Source of the DNA: Begonia masoniana | Taxonomy: Eukaryota > Streptophyta > Magnoliopsida > Cucurbitales > Begoniaceae | Reading direction: 5' to 3' | DNA: 64,000 nt | Assembly (NCBI GenBank): GCA_022432975.1 | Contig: CM039506.1 | Coordinates: 15,171,545 to 15,235,544, forward strand | Shown here: positions 33,320-43,464 of the stretch, piece after piece | Position numbering within the stretch: the first letter of the stretch is position 1 | Layout: every line of letters begins with the position of its first letter | Translations under genes and position numbers: made by a program | The notes under the pieces: model-generated | Database searches by the model: none | The model's input: only the letters and a program-made list of their open reading frames with translations | Told to the model about the DNA's origin: nothing

Positions 33320-35452
33320 TATAACGCCCCGAGTTTTCTGAACCCGGTTTGTTACTCATGAACCCGGATATTACTAAGAACCTTGAACCGAATTTAAAAT
33401 TTTCTTCGGAATTCAAATTTTAACGTTTGATAAAACATGAAGACTTGCAGCGGAAGAAACTTCGAGCAAAATAGAGTTGAGCAAAACTATGCAACAGTGA
33501 TTGAATGATTGAGTAAAATATTAAGAAAATAATTCAGTCGGAAGGGATAAAGGTTTAAGCGTAAATTACTTAAAATTTAAGAAAGTCAAACACATCATCC
33601 GGAGAGCGAAGTCAACCGGAAGGAACTGGCTTAGAAAATAGAAGGCTTTTCCTAATAACAAAACGACAAAGTTTCGGCTACATCATTCGGTCACAAAACG
33701 ACAAAATACATCCTTCATCTACCGGTGACGTCAGCCGGATGATTTCTTCATCCGATCGACTTTATTCTACATCCACCGGTGACGTCAGCCAGATGATTTT
33801 CTCATCCGATCGACTTTACTCTACATCCACCGGTGTCGTCAGCCGGATGATTTCCTCATCCGATCGACTTTACTCTACATCCACCGGTGTCGTTAGCCGG
33901 ATGATTTCCTCATCCGATCGACTAGACGACAAGTTCCAACCTATATCTTCCGATGGCTTCCACTGAAGACATCTTCCGATAGACAACAAAACAACAACTC
34001 AATCTCTGCCGGTAGACTCATCTACCGATAGAGAACAGAATCACATTTTATCCACTCCATGGCTTACAATCACAACTCTAATCACAGAGAAGAGTTTACT
34101 CACTTCACTGAAACATTCAGAAATGATTCAAATCGTTGCATATCTCAAACCCAGTAAAAATCCAGTATTTAAAACTAATGGAATACTAACATCAGAAGGG
34201 TCTCAAAATATTTTTTTGAAAACATCTAAGCAACTTCTTTCATTAGAAAGTTTAACATACTCAATTTGAAACCAATGTTCACTAAACCTTCACCACCACA
34301 GACACCAATTAAACCGCCCCATCAGCTGCCAGTCTGTTACAAGGAAGCACTCCTCCAACTAGTCTAGTCCTCAGTAGACTCAGAAAGCACACCTGCTGTC
34401 ACTTCTTCACCTACATCACAAAACTCATCTATTAGCCTAATGCTAAGCAAGTAAAGCAATGATGAAATGGAAATGCTGAACATAAAACTTCATAAACATG
34501 CAGTTTCTACTTTCTCATCTCAGTTGCATATTCATCGTTCTGTTCAGATCCCCCTGTGAAGTTGGGAGTTGGATCAACTCTCCCAAAGTATAAATCCACT
34601 GTCTCATTAAGGGGCGGATTAATTCCCTTAACAGTAAGTCTGATTCACATCCTCCGATCCCCTTTGAAATTGGGAGTTGGATCAACTCTCCCAAAGTATA
34701 AATATCCACTGTCTCATTAAGGGGCGGATTAATTCCCTTAACAGTAAAACTGGTTTACATAACTGTTCAGTACATTCATTCCCTGCTCAATAAACCATGT
34801 AAATTCATTTTCGTATAATTTCAGAAATATGATGCATGACATGTAAGCACATTCAATAAGTAAAAATCCTACTGTTTTGTGATGTAGGCCCGAAGGCTCA
34901 AGCAAACTTCACTTACCTGGATTTCTGGTGGATACTCGGTTAGGAGTTGCTTCGGAAATGCTCACCTAGAACCATGAACAGAACATTAAGCCAATCCTTA
35001 CTAATCCCCATTCTAAAGCATTCTGAAACTTAAGTGGACCGTTAGGAGTTCTATTCACTAAGCATTTTCCCAAATTTTCACCCCAACCCGAATCTACACT
35101 CATTCACAGCATACACGAAATCCCCACATTGCACTTCCTCAGCTATCTAACTGCTTAAACTTAAGAGAAATGAGGAAAACTTACCTAAGTTGAAGGAGAA
35201 TCGGGCGAGGAAAATTGTCTAGAGAGCTCGGCTGCTTGAGCTGAAAACCCGAAGAGAAAATGGTATGAAATTGGTGGCGGCTACAGTGCATTAAACCCAA
35301 CCCTCTTTCCTTAAATACGTTATCCACTTTTGAAAATTGTAAATTTGCTCTAGTGCCTTTGTCTAGTCATTTAATAACCCTACTTGAATTATTGACTAAT
35401 CGTACCATTAATAATAAAAAAAAAAGCTGGTTCGATAGAACCGGGTGCTACA
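33320..35452 (-). repeat. Element C 3' LTR
   Basis: On the minus strand it begins TGTAGCACCCGG and ends CGTTATA, where the other LTR ends CGTTACA, so the terminal CA is mutated. It contains the 54-bp repeat array at 33720-33925 and a duplicated ACTCTCCCAAAGTATAAAT block at 34575 and 34689. On the minus strand a leader-like stretch at about 35180-35290 is followed by splice-donor-like TAGGTAAGT. Confidence 0.93.
33720..33925 (-). repeat. 54-bp tandem repeats in the element C 3' LTR
   Basis: Four units of 54 bp are centred on TGACGTCA (33726-33733 and 33780-33787) or the variants TGTCGTCA (33834-33841) and TGTCGTTA (33888-33895). They share with the element A repeats a run of about 30 bases around the octamer (CATCCGG before, CCGGTGGATGTAG after, minus strand). 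The rest of the unit (GATCGGATGAGGAAAT) is specific to C. Confidence 0.87.
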
Positions 35453-35465
35453 ATCTACTTTCCTT
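35453..35465 (-). other. Element C polypurine tract
   Basis: On the minus strand, AAGGAAAGTAGAT directly precedes the 3' LTR. It partly overlaps the stop codon of the pol frame. Confidence 0.8.
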
Positions 35466-36780
35466 AAAAGAATTTTGTCCTCAAAATTCGGTACCTGAAT
35501 AATTCTGGATATTGGTCCATCATGTCTTGCTGACGTTCCCAAGTTGTCTCCTCCACATTCTGGTTGTGCCACAAGACTTTCACTAGTGGAACCTCTTTGT
35601 TGCGCAATACCTTCACTGCATAGTCTAATATCCTTACCGGTTTCTCCTCATATGTAAGAGTAGGATGAACTTCAATACTCTGCTGTTCCACAATCTGAGA
35701 AGGGTCTCGTACACATTTCTTAAGCATGGAGATATGAAACACATCATGGATTCCATCCATAGAGGTTGGTAGCTGTAGCTGGTAGGCTGTTTTCCCAATC
35801 CTTTTCAAGATCAAGAATGGTCCAATGTATCTGGGGTTCAACTTTCCTCTCTTCCCAAATCTCACAACTCCTTTGAATGGTGACACCTTGAGAAAAACTT
35901 CATCACCAATCGCAAATTCCAATTCTCTACGCCTGCAATCCGCATAACTCTTCTGTCGACTCTGAGCTGCCAAAATTCTCTGTCGGATGAGGGCAACTTT
36001 CTCAACAGTTTGTTGCACAAGGTCAGGACCAAGCAACTGTACTTCCCCAACTTCATCCCAGTACAAAGGTGATCTACATTTTCGTCCATACAATGCTTCA
36101 TACGGTGCCATTCCTATTGTTGCCTGAAAACTGTTATTATAGGAAAACTCCACCAATGATAAAAATTGACTCCAAGATCTTTGAAAATCTAGTATGCAAG
36201 CACGGAGCATATCTTCTAAAGTTTGGATGGTTCTTTCAGATTGTCCATTGGTTTGAGGGTGGAAAGCTGTGCTAAAACTAAGCTGTGTTCCCATAGCTCC
36301 GTGTAGACTTTTCCAAATTTTAGATGTAAATCTAGAATCTCGATCTGAAACTATGGTACAAGGAACTCCATGCAATCTAACAATCTCTTGCACGTACAAT
36401 TCAGCAAGCTGATCCATTGAGTAAGTTATCTTTATTGGCAGAAAATGAGCAGATTTGGTTAGACGATCAACTATCACCCAAATGGTATCATATCCCTTTG
36501 CTGTCCTAGGTAATCCAACAACAAAATCCATCGTTATTTGCTCCAATTTCCATTCAGGAACTGGTAAGGGTTGCAATGTTCCTGAGGGTCTCTGATGTTC
36601 GGCCTTAATCTGTTGACAACACAAACATGACCCTACATATTCTGCCACGCTTCGTTTCATACTAGGCCACCAGTAGTGTTGTTTAAGGTCTCTGTACATC
36701 TTTGTACTTCCAGGGTGAACAGAGAACCTGGAGGAGTGTGCTTCGGAAAGAATCTCATCACGAAGTTCCTTAATGGTGGG
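35464..36780 (-). CDS. Element C integrase and chromodomain (3' part of pol, after a frameshift)
   Basis: About 438 codons. The zinc finger has both His in [19 protein letters not shown] and Cys-x-x-Cys in [12 protein letters not shown]. The DDE core shows [27 protein letters not shown] and [18 protein letters not shown], so all three acidic residues are present. The C-terminal part has [15 protein letters not shown] and [16 protein letters not shown]. The chromodomain lies at the end: [31 protein letters not shown]. The function is insertion of the cDNA with chromatin targeting. There is no start codon of its own: a one-base loss at about 36780 separates it from RT/RNase H. The first codons read as a start by prediction are GTG and out of frame. 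Confidence 0.9.
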   Translation of the reverse strand, partial: PTIKELRDEILSEAHSSRFSVHPGSTKMYRDLKQHYWWPSMKRSVAEYVGSCLCCQQIKAEHQRPSGTLQPLPVPEWKLEQITMDFVVGLPRTAKGYDTIWVIVDRLTKSAHFLPIKITYSMDQLAELYVQEIVRLHGVPCTIVSDRDSRFTSKIWKSLHGAMGTQLSFSTAFHPQTNGQSERTIQTLEDMLRACILDFQRSWSQFLSLVEFSYNNSFQATIGMAPYEALYGRKCRSPLYWDEVGEVQLLGPDLVQQTVEKVALIRQRILAAQSRQKSYADCRRRELEFAIGDEVFLKVSPFKGVVRFGKRGKLNPRYIGPFLILKRIGKTAYQLQLPTSMDGIHDVFHISMLKKCVRDPSQIVEQQSIEVHPTLTYEEKPVRILDYAVKVLRNKEVPLVKVLWHNQNVEETTWERQQDMMDQYPELFRYRILRTKFF

Positions 36781-38219
36781 ACAAACCACCTATTTCTAAA
36801 CTTGAGGATCCCATTAGCAGAATAGTTAAAATCTGATTGGTCCGTAGAATTCATGCTTGACTTGTACTTGTTACACTCATCATCATTCGTCTGAGCTTCC
36901 TTAATTTTCTCTAGAATGGTAGGCTTTAAGGTTATGGCTGATAGTATAACTGATACACTGATTACTGCTTCTAGGTTAAATTTTTGGAATTCCGACTCTA
37001 AAGCTAATGGCCTACTGAAAATCATAGATGGGGTTGATGTTGTTACTCTACTCAAAGCATCAGCCACAACATTCGCCTTGCCAGGATGATATTTTATTTC
37101 AAAGTCATAGTCCTTGACAAATTTTAACCACCGACGCTGCCTCATATTCAATTCCTTCTGTGTGAAAATATACTTCAGACTTTTATGATCTGAAAATATC
37201 TCACAGGACTGTCCATATAAGTAATGCCTCCAAATCTTAAGTGCAAAAACCACGACAGCTAATTCTAAGTCATGCGTAGGGTAATTCTTCTCATGGGTTT
37301 TCAATTGTCTAGAGGCATAAGCTATTACTTTACCATCTTGCATTAACACACATCCAAGACCAATCTTGGAAGCATCACAGTAAATGCTAAACTTACCATT
37401 ATCGACAGGAAGGGTCAGAATTGGAGCATTGGTTAATTTCTGTTTCAAGGTCATAAAACTATGTTCACATTCATCCGTCCATATATACTTCACATTTTTC
37501 CTTGTTAACTTAGTAAGGGGTGTGGCAATCTTTGAAAATCTCTCGATGAATTTTCTATAATATCTTGCTAATCCAAGGAAACTTCGGATATCAGTGGCAT
37601 TCTTCGGTTGAGGCCATTCCTTAACTGCTTGAACCTTGGTTGGGTCAACAGATATCTCATCTCCAGAGATCACATGACCAAGAAAATGAACTTTGTCCAA
37701 CCAAAACTCACACTTAGAAAATTTGGCATAAAGTTGGTGCTGCCTCAGTAATCCTAACACCAAGCTTAAGTGTCCTGCATGCTCTTCCTTAGTTCTAGAA
37801 TAGATTAGAATGTCATCTATGAATACTATGACAAATTTGTCCAAAAACTCGTGAAACACCCTATTCATGAGATCCATGAAGGCTACTGGAGCATTTGTCA
37901 AACCAAAAGACATAACCAAAAACTCATAATGTCCATACCTTGTGCGAAAGGCAGTCTTTGGGATATCTTCGGATTTTACCTTCAGCTGGTAGTAACCGGA
38001 CCTAAGGTCAATCTTAGAGAAAACTCTTGCACCCCTAAGTTGGTCAAATAAGTCATCAATTCTCGGCAAAGGGTATTTGTTCTTGACAGTCAGCTTATTC
38101 AATTCTCTATAGTCTATGCACATACGCATTGATCCATCTTTCTTTTTGACAAAAAGGACCGGTGCACCCCATGGTGAAAAGCTAGGGCGTATGAACCCTT
38201 TATCCAACAATTCCTCCAA
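36780..38219 (-). CDS. Element C reverse transcriptase and RNase H
   Basis: About 480 codons in one frame continuing from protease after a single [84 protein letters not shown] and the catalytic [13 protein letters not shown], all intact. Connection: [19 protein letters not shown]. RNase H: Asp in [20 protein letters not shown], Glu in [19 protein letters not shown], Asp in [14 protein letters not shown] and Asp in VVADALSRV. The first codon at 38219 is TTG (Leu), not a start. It was made as part of a Gag-Pol polyprotein. Confidence 0.92.
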
Positions 38220-39971
38220 CTATTTCTTTAATTCTTTAAGTTCTGTTGGTGCCAGTCTATATGGATTTTTAGACACAGGCTCGGCTCCGGGGTAAACATC
38301 TACAACAAATTCAATTTCCCTATCTGGTGGCAAACCAGGAAGGTCATCCAAGAATACTTCGGGGAAGTCTTGGACAATTGGGACACTCTGAGGGTTTGCT
38401 TTCCCTACAAGCTGTGTGTCTAAAACGCTAGCTAAGAAGCACAAATACTCTCCACACAGGGAAGGCCTTGTGTTAATAGAAGTCATCACAGACATTCCCT
38501 TACTCTTCTTTGAAGCTTGAAAGGTATGCTTCAAACTACCAGGGGGTTGGAAGCTAACTATTCCAGTCCTACAATCTATTGTGGCATGATGTTTAAACAA
38601 CCAGTCCATTCCTAGGATTACATCAAATCCTATTATATCCATAACTATAAGGTCAGCAGGTAGACTTATATTTCCTACTAACACTTCACTGTCAAGCATC
38701 ACTTGGTTAGAGTGCATGCGTCTACCAGAAGGCAATGCAACATTAAACACGTGCATGGAAGGGGTAAACTGTACATCTAACTTAATAGCAAAAGCAGATG
38801 CTATAAATGAATGTGTTGCACCAGAATCTATTAAAGTAAAAGCAGGCACAGAGTTGATCAATATTGTACCTGACACCACAGCAGGCTGTTCTTCATTCCC
38901 CGACTCCATCATGGAGAAAATTCTTGGTTTAACCATAGCAGGGCCACTCTTAGGAACCAGACAGTCTCTACTAATGTGACCAACCTTGTTACAGTTGTAG
39001 CATCTGGTGACTTTAGGCTTCGAGCACTCTTTGTATGTGTGTCCAACCTCCTCACAGTTGAAACACTTCCCAAAGCCCATTCTGCACTCACCCGGGTGGT
39101 TCTTCAAACATTTAGGACACTGGGGAAATTTCCTGACATTCTGTACCTTCCCTCCTGATCCTTGGCTATTTTGGCCTTCACTTGGCCTCTTCGTTCCTCT
39201 CTGTTGGTGCGGCTGGTTAAACCTTTGTGGGACCTCTCTTGGCCTAGCACACATCCTCTCAGCTTCTTCCACTTCCAGAGCAGTGGACACAACCTCGCTG
39301 AAGGTCAAGCCTTTAATACCACAGAATTTAACTCCCCAGTGAATTTCTGGCTTCAGTCCATGAATAAATTTGAACACTTTATCCTCGTCTTTGTGAGCAA
39401 AATGTCCAGCAAACCTGGACAGAGATTCAAATTGCCTACTGTACTCAGCCACTGACCCTGTCTGCTTCAAGTTTAGGAATTCCAACTTCTTTGCTGTCTG
39501 GACTGTGCTGCTGAAATACTTCTCGTAGAAAATGTCCTTGAATTGTGACCAGGACATTGCCAAAACATCTGTGGTGGTCTCCATTGTCTCCCACCAGAGT
39601 TGAGCTTCACCAGCTAAATGAAAGGTTGCCAATATGACCTTGTCTCCTTCTCCGATGTTGGCACACCTAAACATACTTTCAATCTTCCTAAGCCATCCAT
39701 CAGCAATTATTGGATCAGATGACTGTCTATCGAACGTGGGTGGTCTTAGTCTCCAGAATCTATCTCCAGAATGTTCATTGCTAGAACCGGAGTTGGCACT
39801 TCCTTGTACCTCTCGGTTCAACAATACTCCTAGTTGGTCAGACTGTTGGCGCACTAAGTCAGTTTGCTGACGCACTAAATCTGTCAGCTGCCTAATCACA
39901 CTAGGCTCCTCTTCACCCCTCACATTTGGCATTTCTCTCGGCACTCTAGGTCTCCCTGGGCGTCTGGCCAT
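38220..39971 (-). CDS. Element C Gag and aspartic protease
   Basis: The start is the ATG at 39971 (MARRPGRPRVPREMPN); the upstream GTG at 39989 is not needed. In order: QLTDLVRQQTDLVRQQ repeats; the Retrotrans_gag core with ADGWLRKIESMFRCANI, AQLWWETMETTTD and FKDIFYEKYFSSTVQTAKKL; basic QRGTKRPSEGQ; CPKC/HPGEC; two zinc knuckles, CFNCEEVGHTYKEC and CYNCNKVGHISRDC (both CX2CX4HX4C); and protease FTLIDSGATHSFIAS with VMDIIGFDVILGMDWL. It then runs [16 protein letters not shown] to LKELKK and a TAG where relatives have CAG. An uninterrupted 583-codon frame makes this the best preserved retroelement protein here. Confidence 0.93.
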   Translation of the reverse strand: MARRPGRPRVPREMPNVRGEEEPSVIRQLTDLVRQQTDLVRQQSDQLGVLLNREVQGSANSGSSNEHSGDRFWRLRPPTFDRQSSDPIIADGWLRKIESMFRCANIGEGDKVILATFHLAGEAQLWWETMETTTDVLAMSWSQFKDIFYEKYFSSTVQTAKKLEFLNLKQTGSVAEYSRQFESLSRFAGHFAHKDEDKVFKFIHGLKPEIHWGVKFCGIKGLTFSEVVSTALEVEEAERMCARPREVPQRFNQPHQQRGTKRPSEGQNSQGSGGKVQNVRKFPQCPKCLKNHPGECRMGFGKCFNCEEVGHTYKECSKPKVTRCYNCNKVGHISRDCLVPKSGPAMVKPRIFSMMESGNEEQPAVVSGTILINSVPAFTLIDSGATHSFIASAFAIKLDVQFTPSMHVFNVALPSGRRMHSNQVMLDSEVLVGNISLPADLIVMDIIGFDVILGMDWLFKHHATIDCRTGIVSFQPPGSLKHTFQASKKSKGMSVMTSINTRPSLCGEYLCFLASVLDTQLVGKANPQSVPIVQDFPEVFLDDLPGLPPDREIEFVVDVYPGAEPVSKNPYRLAPTELKELKK

Positions 39972-40110
39972 TGTACTAAATTCCTGCACAGGGTTATTTA
40001 TACTCTTAAATATCTATGAACTAAGGGTAACATAAACACTTACAGTTGTTGAAGTACTTCCATGCAACGATCGGCACTGATGAGTAATCTTTTGAACGGT
40101 TTAACTGAAT

Positions 40111-40123
40111 GTCTCTGATACCA
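40111..40123 (-). other. Element C primer-binding site
   Basis: On the minus strand this reads TGGTATCAGAGAC, three bases inside the 5' LTR, matching initiator tRNA-Met except near the end. Confidence 0.9.
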
Positions 40124-40126
40124 TAC

Positions 40127-42260
40127 TGTAACGCCCCGAGTTTTCTGAACCCGGTTTGTCACTCATGAACCCGGATATTACTAAGAAACCTTGAACCGAA
40201 TTTAAAACTTTCTTCGGAATTCAAATTTTAACGTTTGATAAAACATGAAGACTTGCAGCGGAAGAAACTTCGAGCAAAATAGAGTTGAGCAAAACTATGC
40301 AACAGTGATTGAATGATTGAGTAAAATATTAAGAAAATAATTCAGCCGGAAGGGATAAAGGTTTAAGCGTAAATTACTTAAAATTTAAGAAAGTCAAACA
40401 CATCATCCGGAGAGCGAAGTCAACCGGAAGGAACTGGCTTAGAAAATAGAAGGCTTTTCCTAATAACAAAACGACAAAGTTTCGGCTACATCATCCGGTC
40501 ACAAAACGACAAAATACATCCTTCATCTACCGGTGACGTCAGCCGGATGATTTCTTCATCCGATCGACTTTATTCTACATCCACCGGTGACGTCAGCCGG
40601 ATGATTTCCTCATCCGATCGACTTTACTCTACATCCACCGGTGTCGTCAGTCGGATGATTTCCTCATCCGATCGACTTTACTCTACATCCACCGGTGTCG
40701 TCAGCCGGATGATTTCCTCATCCGATTGACTAGACGACAAGTTCCAACCTATATCTTCCGATGGCTTCCACTGAAGACATCTTCCGATAGACAACAAAAC
40801 AACAACTCAATCTCTGCCGGTAGACTTCATCTACCGATAGAGAACAGAATCACATTTTATCCACTCCATGGCTTACAATCACAATTCTAATCAAAGAGAA
40901 GAGTTTACTCACTTCACTGAAACATTCAGAAATGATTCAAATCGTTGCATATCTCAAACCCAGTAAAAATCCAGTATTTAAAACTAACGGAATACTAACA
41001 TCAGAAGGGTCTCAAAATATTTTTTTGAAAACATCTAAGCAACTTCTTTCATTAGAAAGTTTAACATACTCAATTTGAAACCAATGTTCACTAAACCTTC
41101 ACCACCACAGACACCAATTAAACCGCCCCATCAGCTGCCAGTCTGTTACAAGGAAGCACTCCTCCAACCAGTCTAGTCCTCAGTAGACTCAGAAAGCACA
41201 CCTGCTGTCACTTCTTCACCTACATCACAAAATTCATCTATTAGCCTAATGCTAAGCAAGTAAAGCAATGATGAAATGGAAATGCTGAACATAAAACTTC
41301 CTAAACATGCAGTTTCTACTTTCTCATCTCAGTTGCATATTCATCGTTCTGTTCAGATCCCCCTGTGAAGTTGGGAGTTGGATCAACTCTCCCAAAGTAT
41401 AAATCCACTGTCTCATTAAGGGGCGGATTAATTCCCTTAACAGTAAGTCTGATTCACATCCTTCGATCCCCTTTGAAATTGGGAGTTGGATCAACTCTCC
41501 CAAAGTATAAATATTCACTGTCTCATTAAGGGGCGGATTAATTCCCTTAACAGTAAAACTGGTTTACATAACTGTTCAGTACATTCATTCCCTGCTCAAC
41601 AAACCATGTAAATTCATTTTCGTATAATTTCAGAAATATGATGCATGACATGTAAGCACATTCAATAAGTAAAAATCCTACTGTTTTGTGATGTAGGCCC
41701 GAAGGCTCAAGCGAACTTCACTTACCTGGATTTCTGGTGGATACTCGGTTAGGAGTTGCTTCGGAAATGCTCACCTAGAACCATGAACAGAACATTAAGC
41801 CAATCCTTACTAATCCCCATTCTAAAGCATTCTGAAACTTAAGTGGACCGTTAGGAGTTCTATTCACTAAGCATTTTCCCAAATTTTCACCCCAACCCGA
41901 ATCTACACTCATTCACAGCATACACGAAATCCCCACATTGCACTCCCTCAGCTATCTAACTGCTTAAACTTAAGAGAAATGAGGAAAACTTACCTAAGTT
42001 GAAGAAGAATCGGGCGAGGAAAATCGTCTAGAGAGCTCGGCTGCTTGAGCTGAAAACCCGAAGAGAAAATGGTATGAAATTGGTGGCGGATACAGTATAT
42101 TAAACCCAACCCTCTTTCCTTAAATACGTTATCCACTTTTGAAAATTGTAAATTTACTCTAGTGCCATTGTCTAGTCATTTAATAACCCTACTTGAATTA
42201 TTGACTAATCGTACCATTAATAATAAAAAAAAAGCTGGTTCGATAGAACCGGGTGCTACA
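40127..42260 (-). repeat. Element C 5' LTR
   Basis: This 2,134-bp LTR is the partner of 33320-35452. On the minus strand it begins TGTAGCACCCGG and ends GGGGCGTTACA. The repeat array is at 40528-40735 with TGACGTCA at 40534-40541 and 40588-40595 and TGTCGTCA at 40642-40649 and 40696-40703. The first unit's variants differ between the two LTRs. Confidence 0.94.
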
Positions 42261-42266
42261 TAAAAC

Positions 42267-42624
42267 GATGTGATACCACATCGGAAACAGAGAGTTGCTT
42301 GGGCTAGTATATATATTGGGTCCAAACCTCCACTCTTAAGCGCGCTTTTGGGAAGAGTAAGGGACCTGATATCATATTATTTGGTATCAAAGCCTCACTT
42401 ATGTGGGCCGGTTAGGCAGCACATCAAGCAGACCGCCGATTGAGGCAGCCATCTTACGAGGTGTCCCGGTCAGATCGCCGACTGAGGCAGTCGCCCTTAA
42501 AGGGTGAAGGGATGATGTGATACCACATCAGAAACAGAGAGTTGCCTGAGCTAGTATATATTGGGTCCAAACCTCCACTCTTAAGCGCGCTTTTGAGAAG
42601 AGTAAGAGACCTGATATCATATTA
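42267..42624 (+). mobile_element. TRIM element with a 5S-rRNA-like motif (Cassandra-like)
   Basis: Two direct repeats of about 110 bp (42269-42379 and 42516-42624) start TGTGATACCACATC. They flank only 136 bp, which begins with a primer site TGGTATCAAAGCC (42382-42394) and ends with a purine tract (about 42501-42515). No coding sequence is present, so this is a terminal-repeat retrotransposon in miniature. Each repeat contains TTAAGCGCGCTTTTGGGAAG followed by AGTAAG, which resembles the A-box part of plant 5S rRNA (TTAAGCGTGCTTGGGCGAGA), the hallmark of Cassandra TRIMs. TAAAAC flanks both sides. Assignment to Cassandra is an inference. Confidence 0.75.
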
Positions 42625-43359
42625 TAAAACATTTGGACTTGGCCCATTGGGAGTTGGCATTTGGAGCACCTGGAGCATTTGGACTTGGCCCATTAAGAGT
42701 TAGCATTTGGAGCACGTGGAGGGAGACACTTGGCATCATCTCGGCCCTCCCTTCCTTTGGTCATCCATGACTCTCATTACATCTTACTTATGGAAACCCT
42801 AATCTAGTCTAGCTCTCTATATATAGCCTACTCTTTATAATGACTAAAAACCTTGGCCAAATTTATCAATTGAGTATTATTTTTCTTTGAACCAAAGTGT
42901 TCATTGTGTTGCCTTGATTTTGGAAGCCAAAATCGTGAGGAGATTTGCCTCCATTATTAACAAAGCTTGAAGGTACCTTGTTAATTCTTAGCTTCATCTT
43001 CATCCTTCTCTCTTTGAGAGTCTAAAGAGGAGTTGAAGAAGGAGATATCTTCCCTAAGGTGGTTGAAGTTCTCTTTAGAAAATTTCTTTGCTTCCAAGTC
43101 TAACATTGAGATAGCTTAGGAGGCCTCTAAGGGGTGAGCTTCACACCCACGGTTTTCAACTCTTTTTCCACACCATCTTCTTCTTCCTGCAAGCTCCATT
43201 TCCACCTCACAATCACTCATTCATCCCCCTTGCATTTTTGTTACATTTAGCATCATTTTCATCTCATTGTTTCCTTACATTATCGCCACATCTACCACTC
43301 GAGGAGTGCATAACTTTTTGTGGGTTTTTGAATCACGTCTTTGAGGCTTGATTCCGTTA
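42625..43359 (+). repeat. Element B 3' LTR, second part
   Basis: This resumes the B LTR after the TRIM. It begins TAAAACATTTGGACTTGG, carries the short tandem units to about 42715, the TATA-like box at 42828-42835, and ends GATTCCGTTA (terminal CA mutated to TA). It is followed by the AGCTA duplication at 43360-43364 and the rest of element O. Confidence 0.9.
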
Positions 43360-43364
43360 AGCTA

Positions 43365-43464
43365 CTTGGGAGCTGGAAATCGAGATGAAAGAAAAATATC
43401 CCTAACTTTTTGAAAATTAAGATAGAATTAAATTTCAGGACGAAATTTTTTTAGGGGGAAAGAA
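43365..43464 (+). pseudogene. Element O chromodomain end and polypurine tract
   Basis: Together with the AGCTA bases this continues the chromodomain as ATWELEIEMKEKYP, then TAA. The polypurine tract TTAGGGGGAAAGAA (43451-43464) sits directly before the LTR. The ATTTCAGGACGAAATTTTTT motif just before it corresponds to the FRTKF-type end common in such elements. Confidence 0.85.

Larger units (their letters stand above)
21346..34632 (+). repeat. Second tandem copy of 8018-21345 (likely assembly artefact)
   Basis: About 13.29 kb repeats 8018-21345 in the same order and strand. The offset is about 13,340 at the left end and settles at 13,287-13,292. The first roughly 3.3 kb (to about 24600) has dozens of one-base indels and a few substitutions relative to the first copy, mostly deletions. 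Beyond that only about one indel per kilobase is seen, nearly all in short homopolymers. The same TSDs and LTR boundaries recur, including the element-A-to-B junction. A single duplication after all insertions, or a false join of noisy reads, explains it. Confidence 0.9.
33320..42260 (-). mobile_element. Element C: nearly intact Tekay/Del-type chromovirus
   Basis: C is 8,941 bp on the minus strand with LTRs at 40127-42260 (5') and 33320-35452 (3'). TAAAA duplications lie at 33315-33319 and 42261-42265. The primer site (40111-40123) and polypurine tract (35453-35465) are clear. The coding region 35464-39971 has every expected domain and all catalytic residues I can check. It is broken by one in-frame TAG between protease and RT and by one one-base frameshift at the start of integrase. 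By eye the LTRs differ at about 28 of 2,133 positions, so it is among the youngest insertions here. Confidence 0.95.
3207..43359 (+). mobile_element. Element B: CRM-like Ty3/gypsy retrotransposon, itself carrying A, C and a TRIM
   Basis: Without nested inserts and the repeated segment, B is about 8.3 kb. It consists of a 5' LTR (3207-3862 plus 13147-13693), an internal region 13694-19541 and a 3' LTR (19542-20030 plus 42625-43359). It is flanked by AGCTA duplications. Gag, zinc knuckle, IDGGS protease, RT, RNase H and integrase are recognisable in that order. The integrase end (FNVQDLSPYKGE, then a SNP..GEDDMP..PIT..QAK reading that enters the 3' LTR) resembles what I know of CRM-clade elements; clade assignment is an inference. 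All frames are broken. Confidence 0.85.

Noticed and set aside
7321..35452. CRISPR-like interpretation of the regular repeats
   Set aside because: The 54-, 83- and 96-bp units are head-to-tail tandem repeats without unique spacers, inside LTRs of a plant nuclear sequence.
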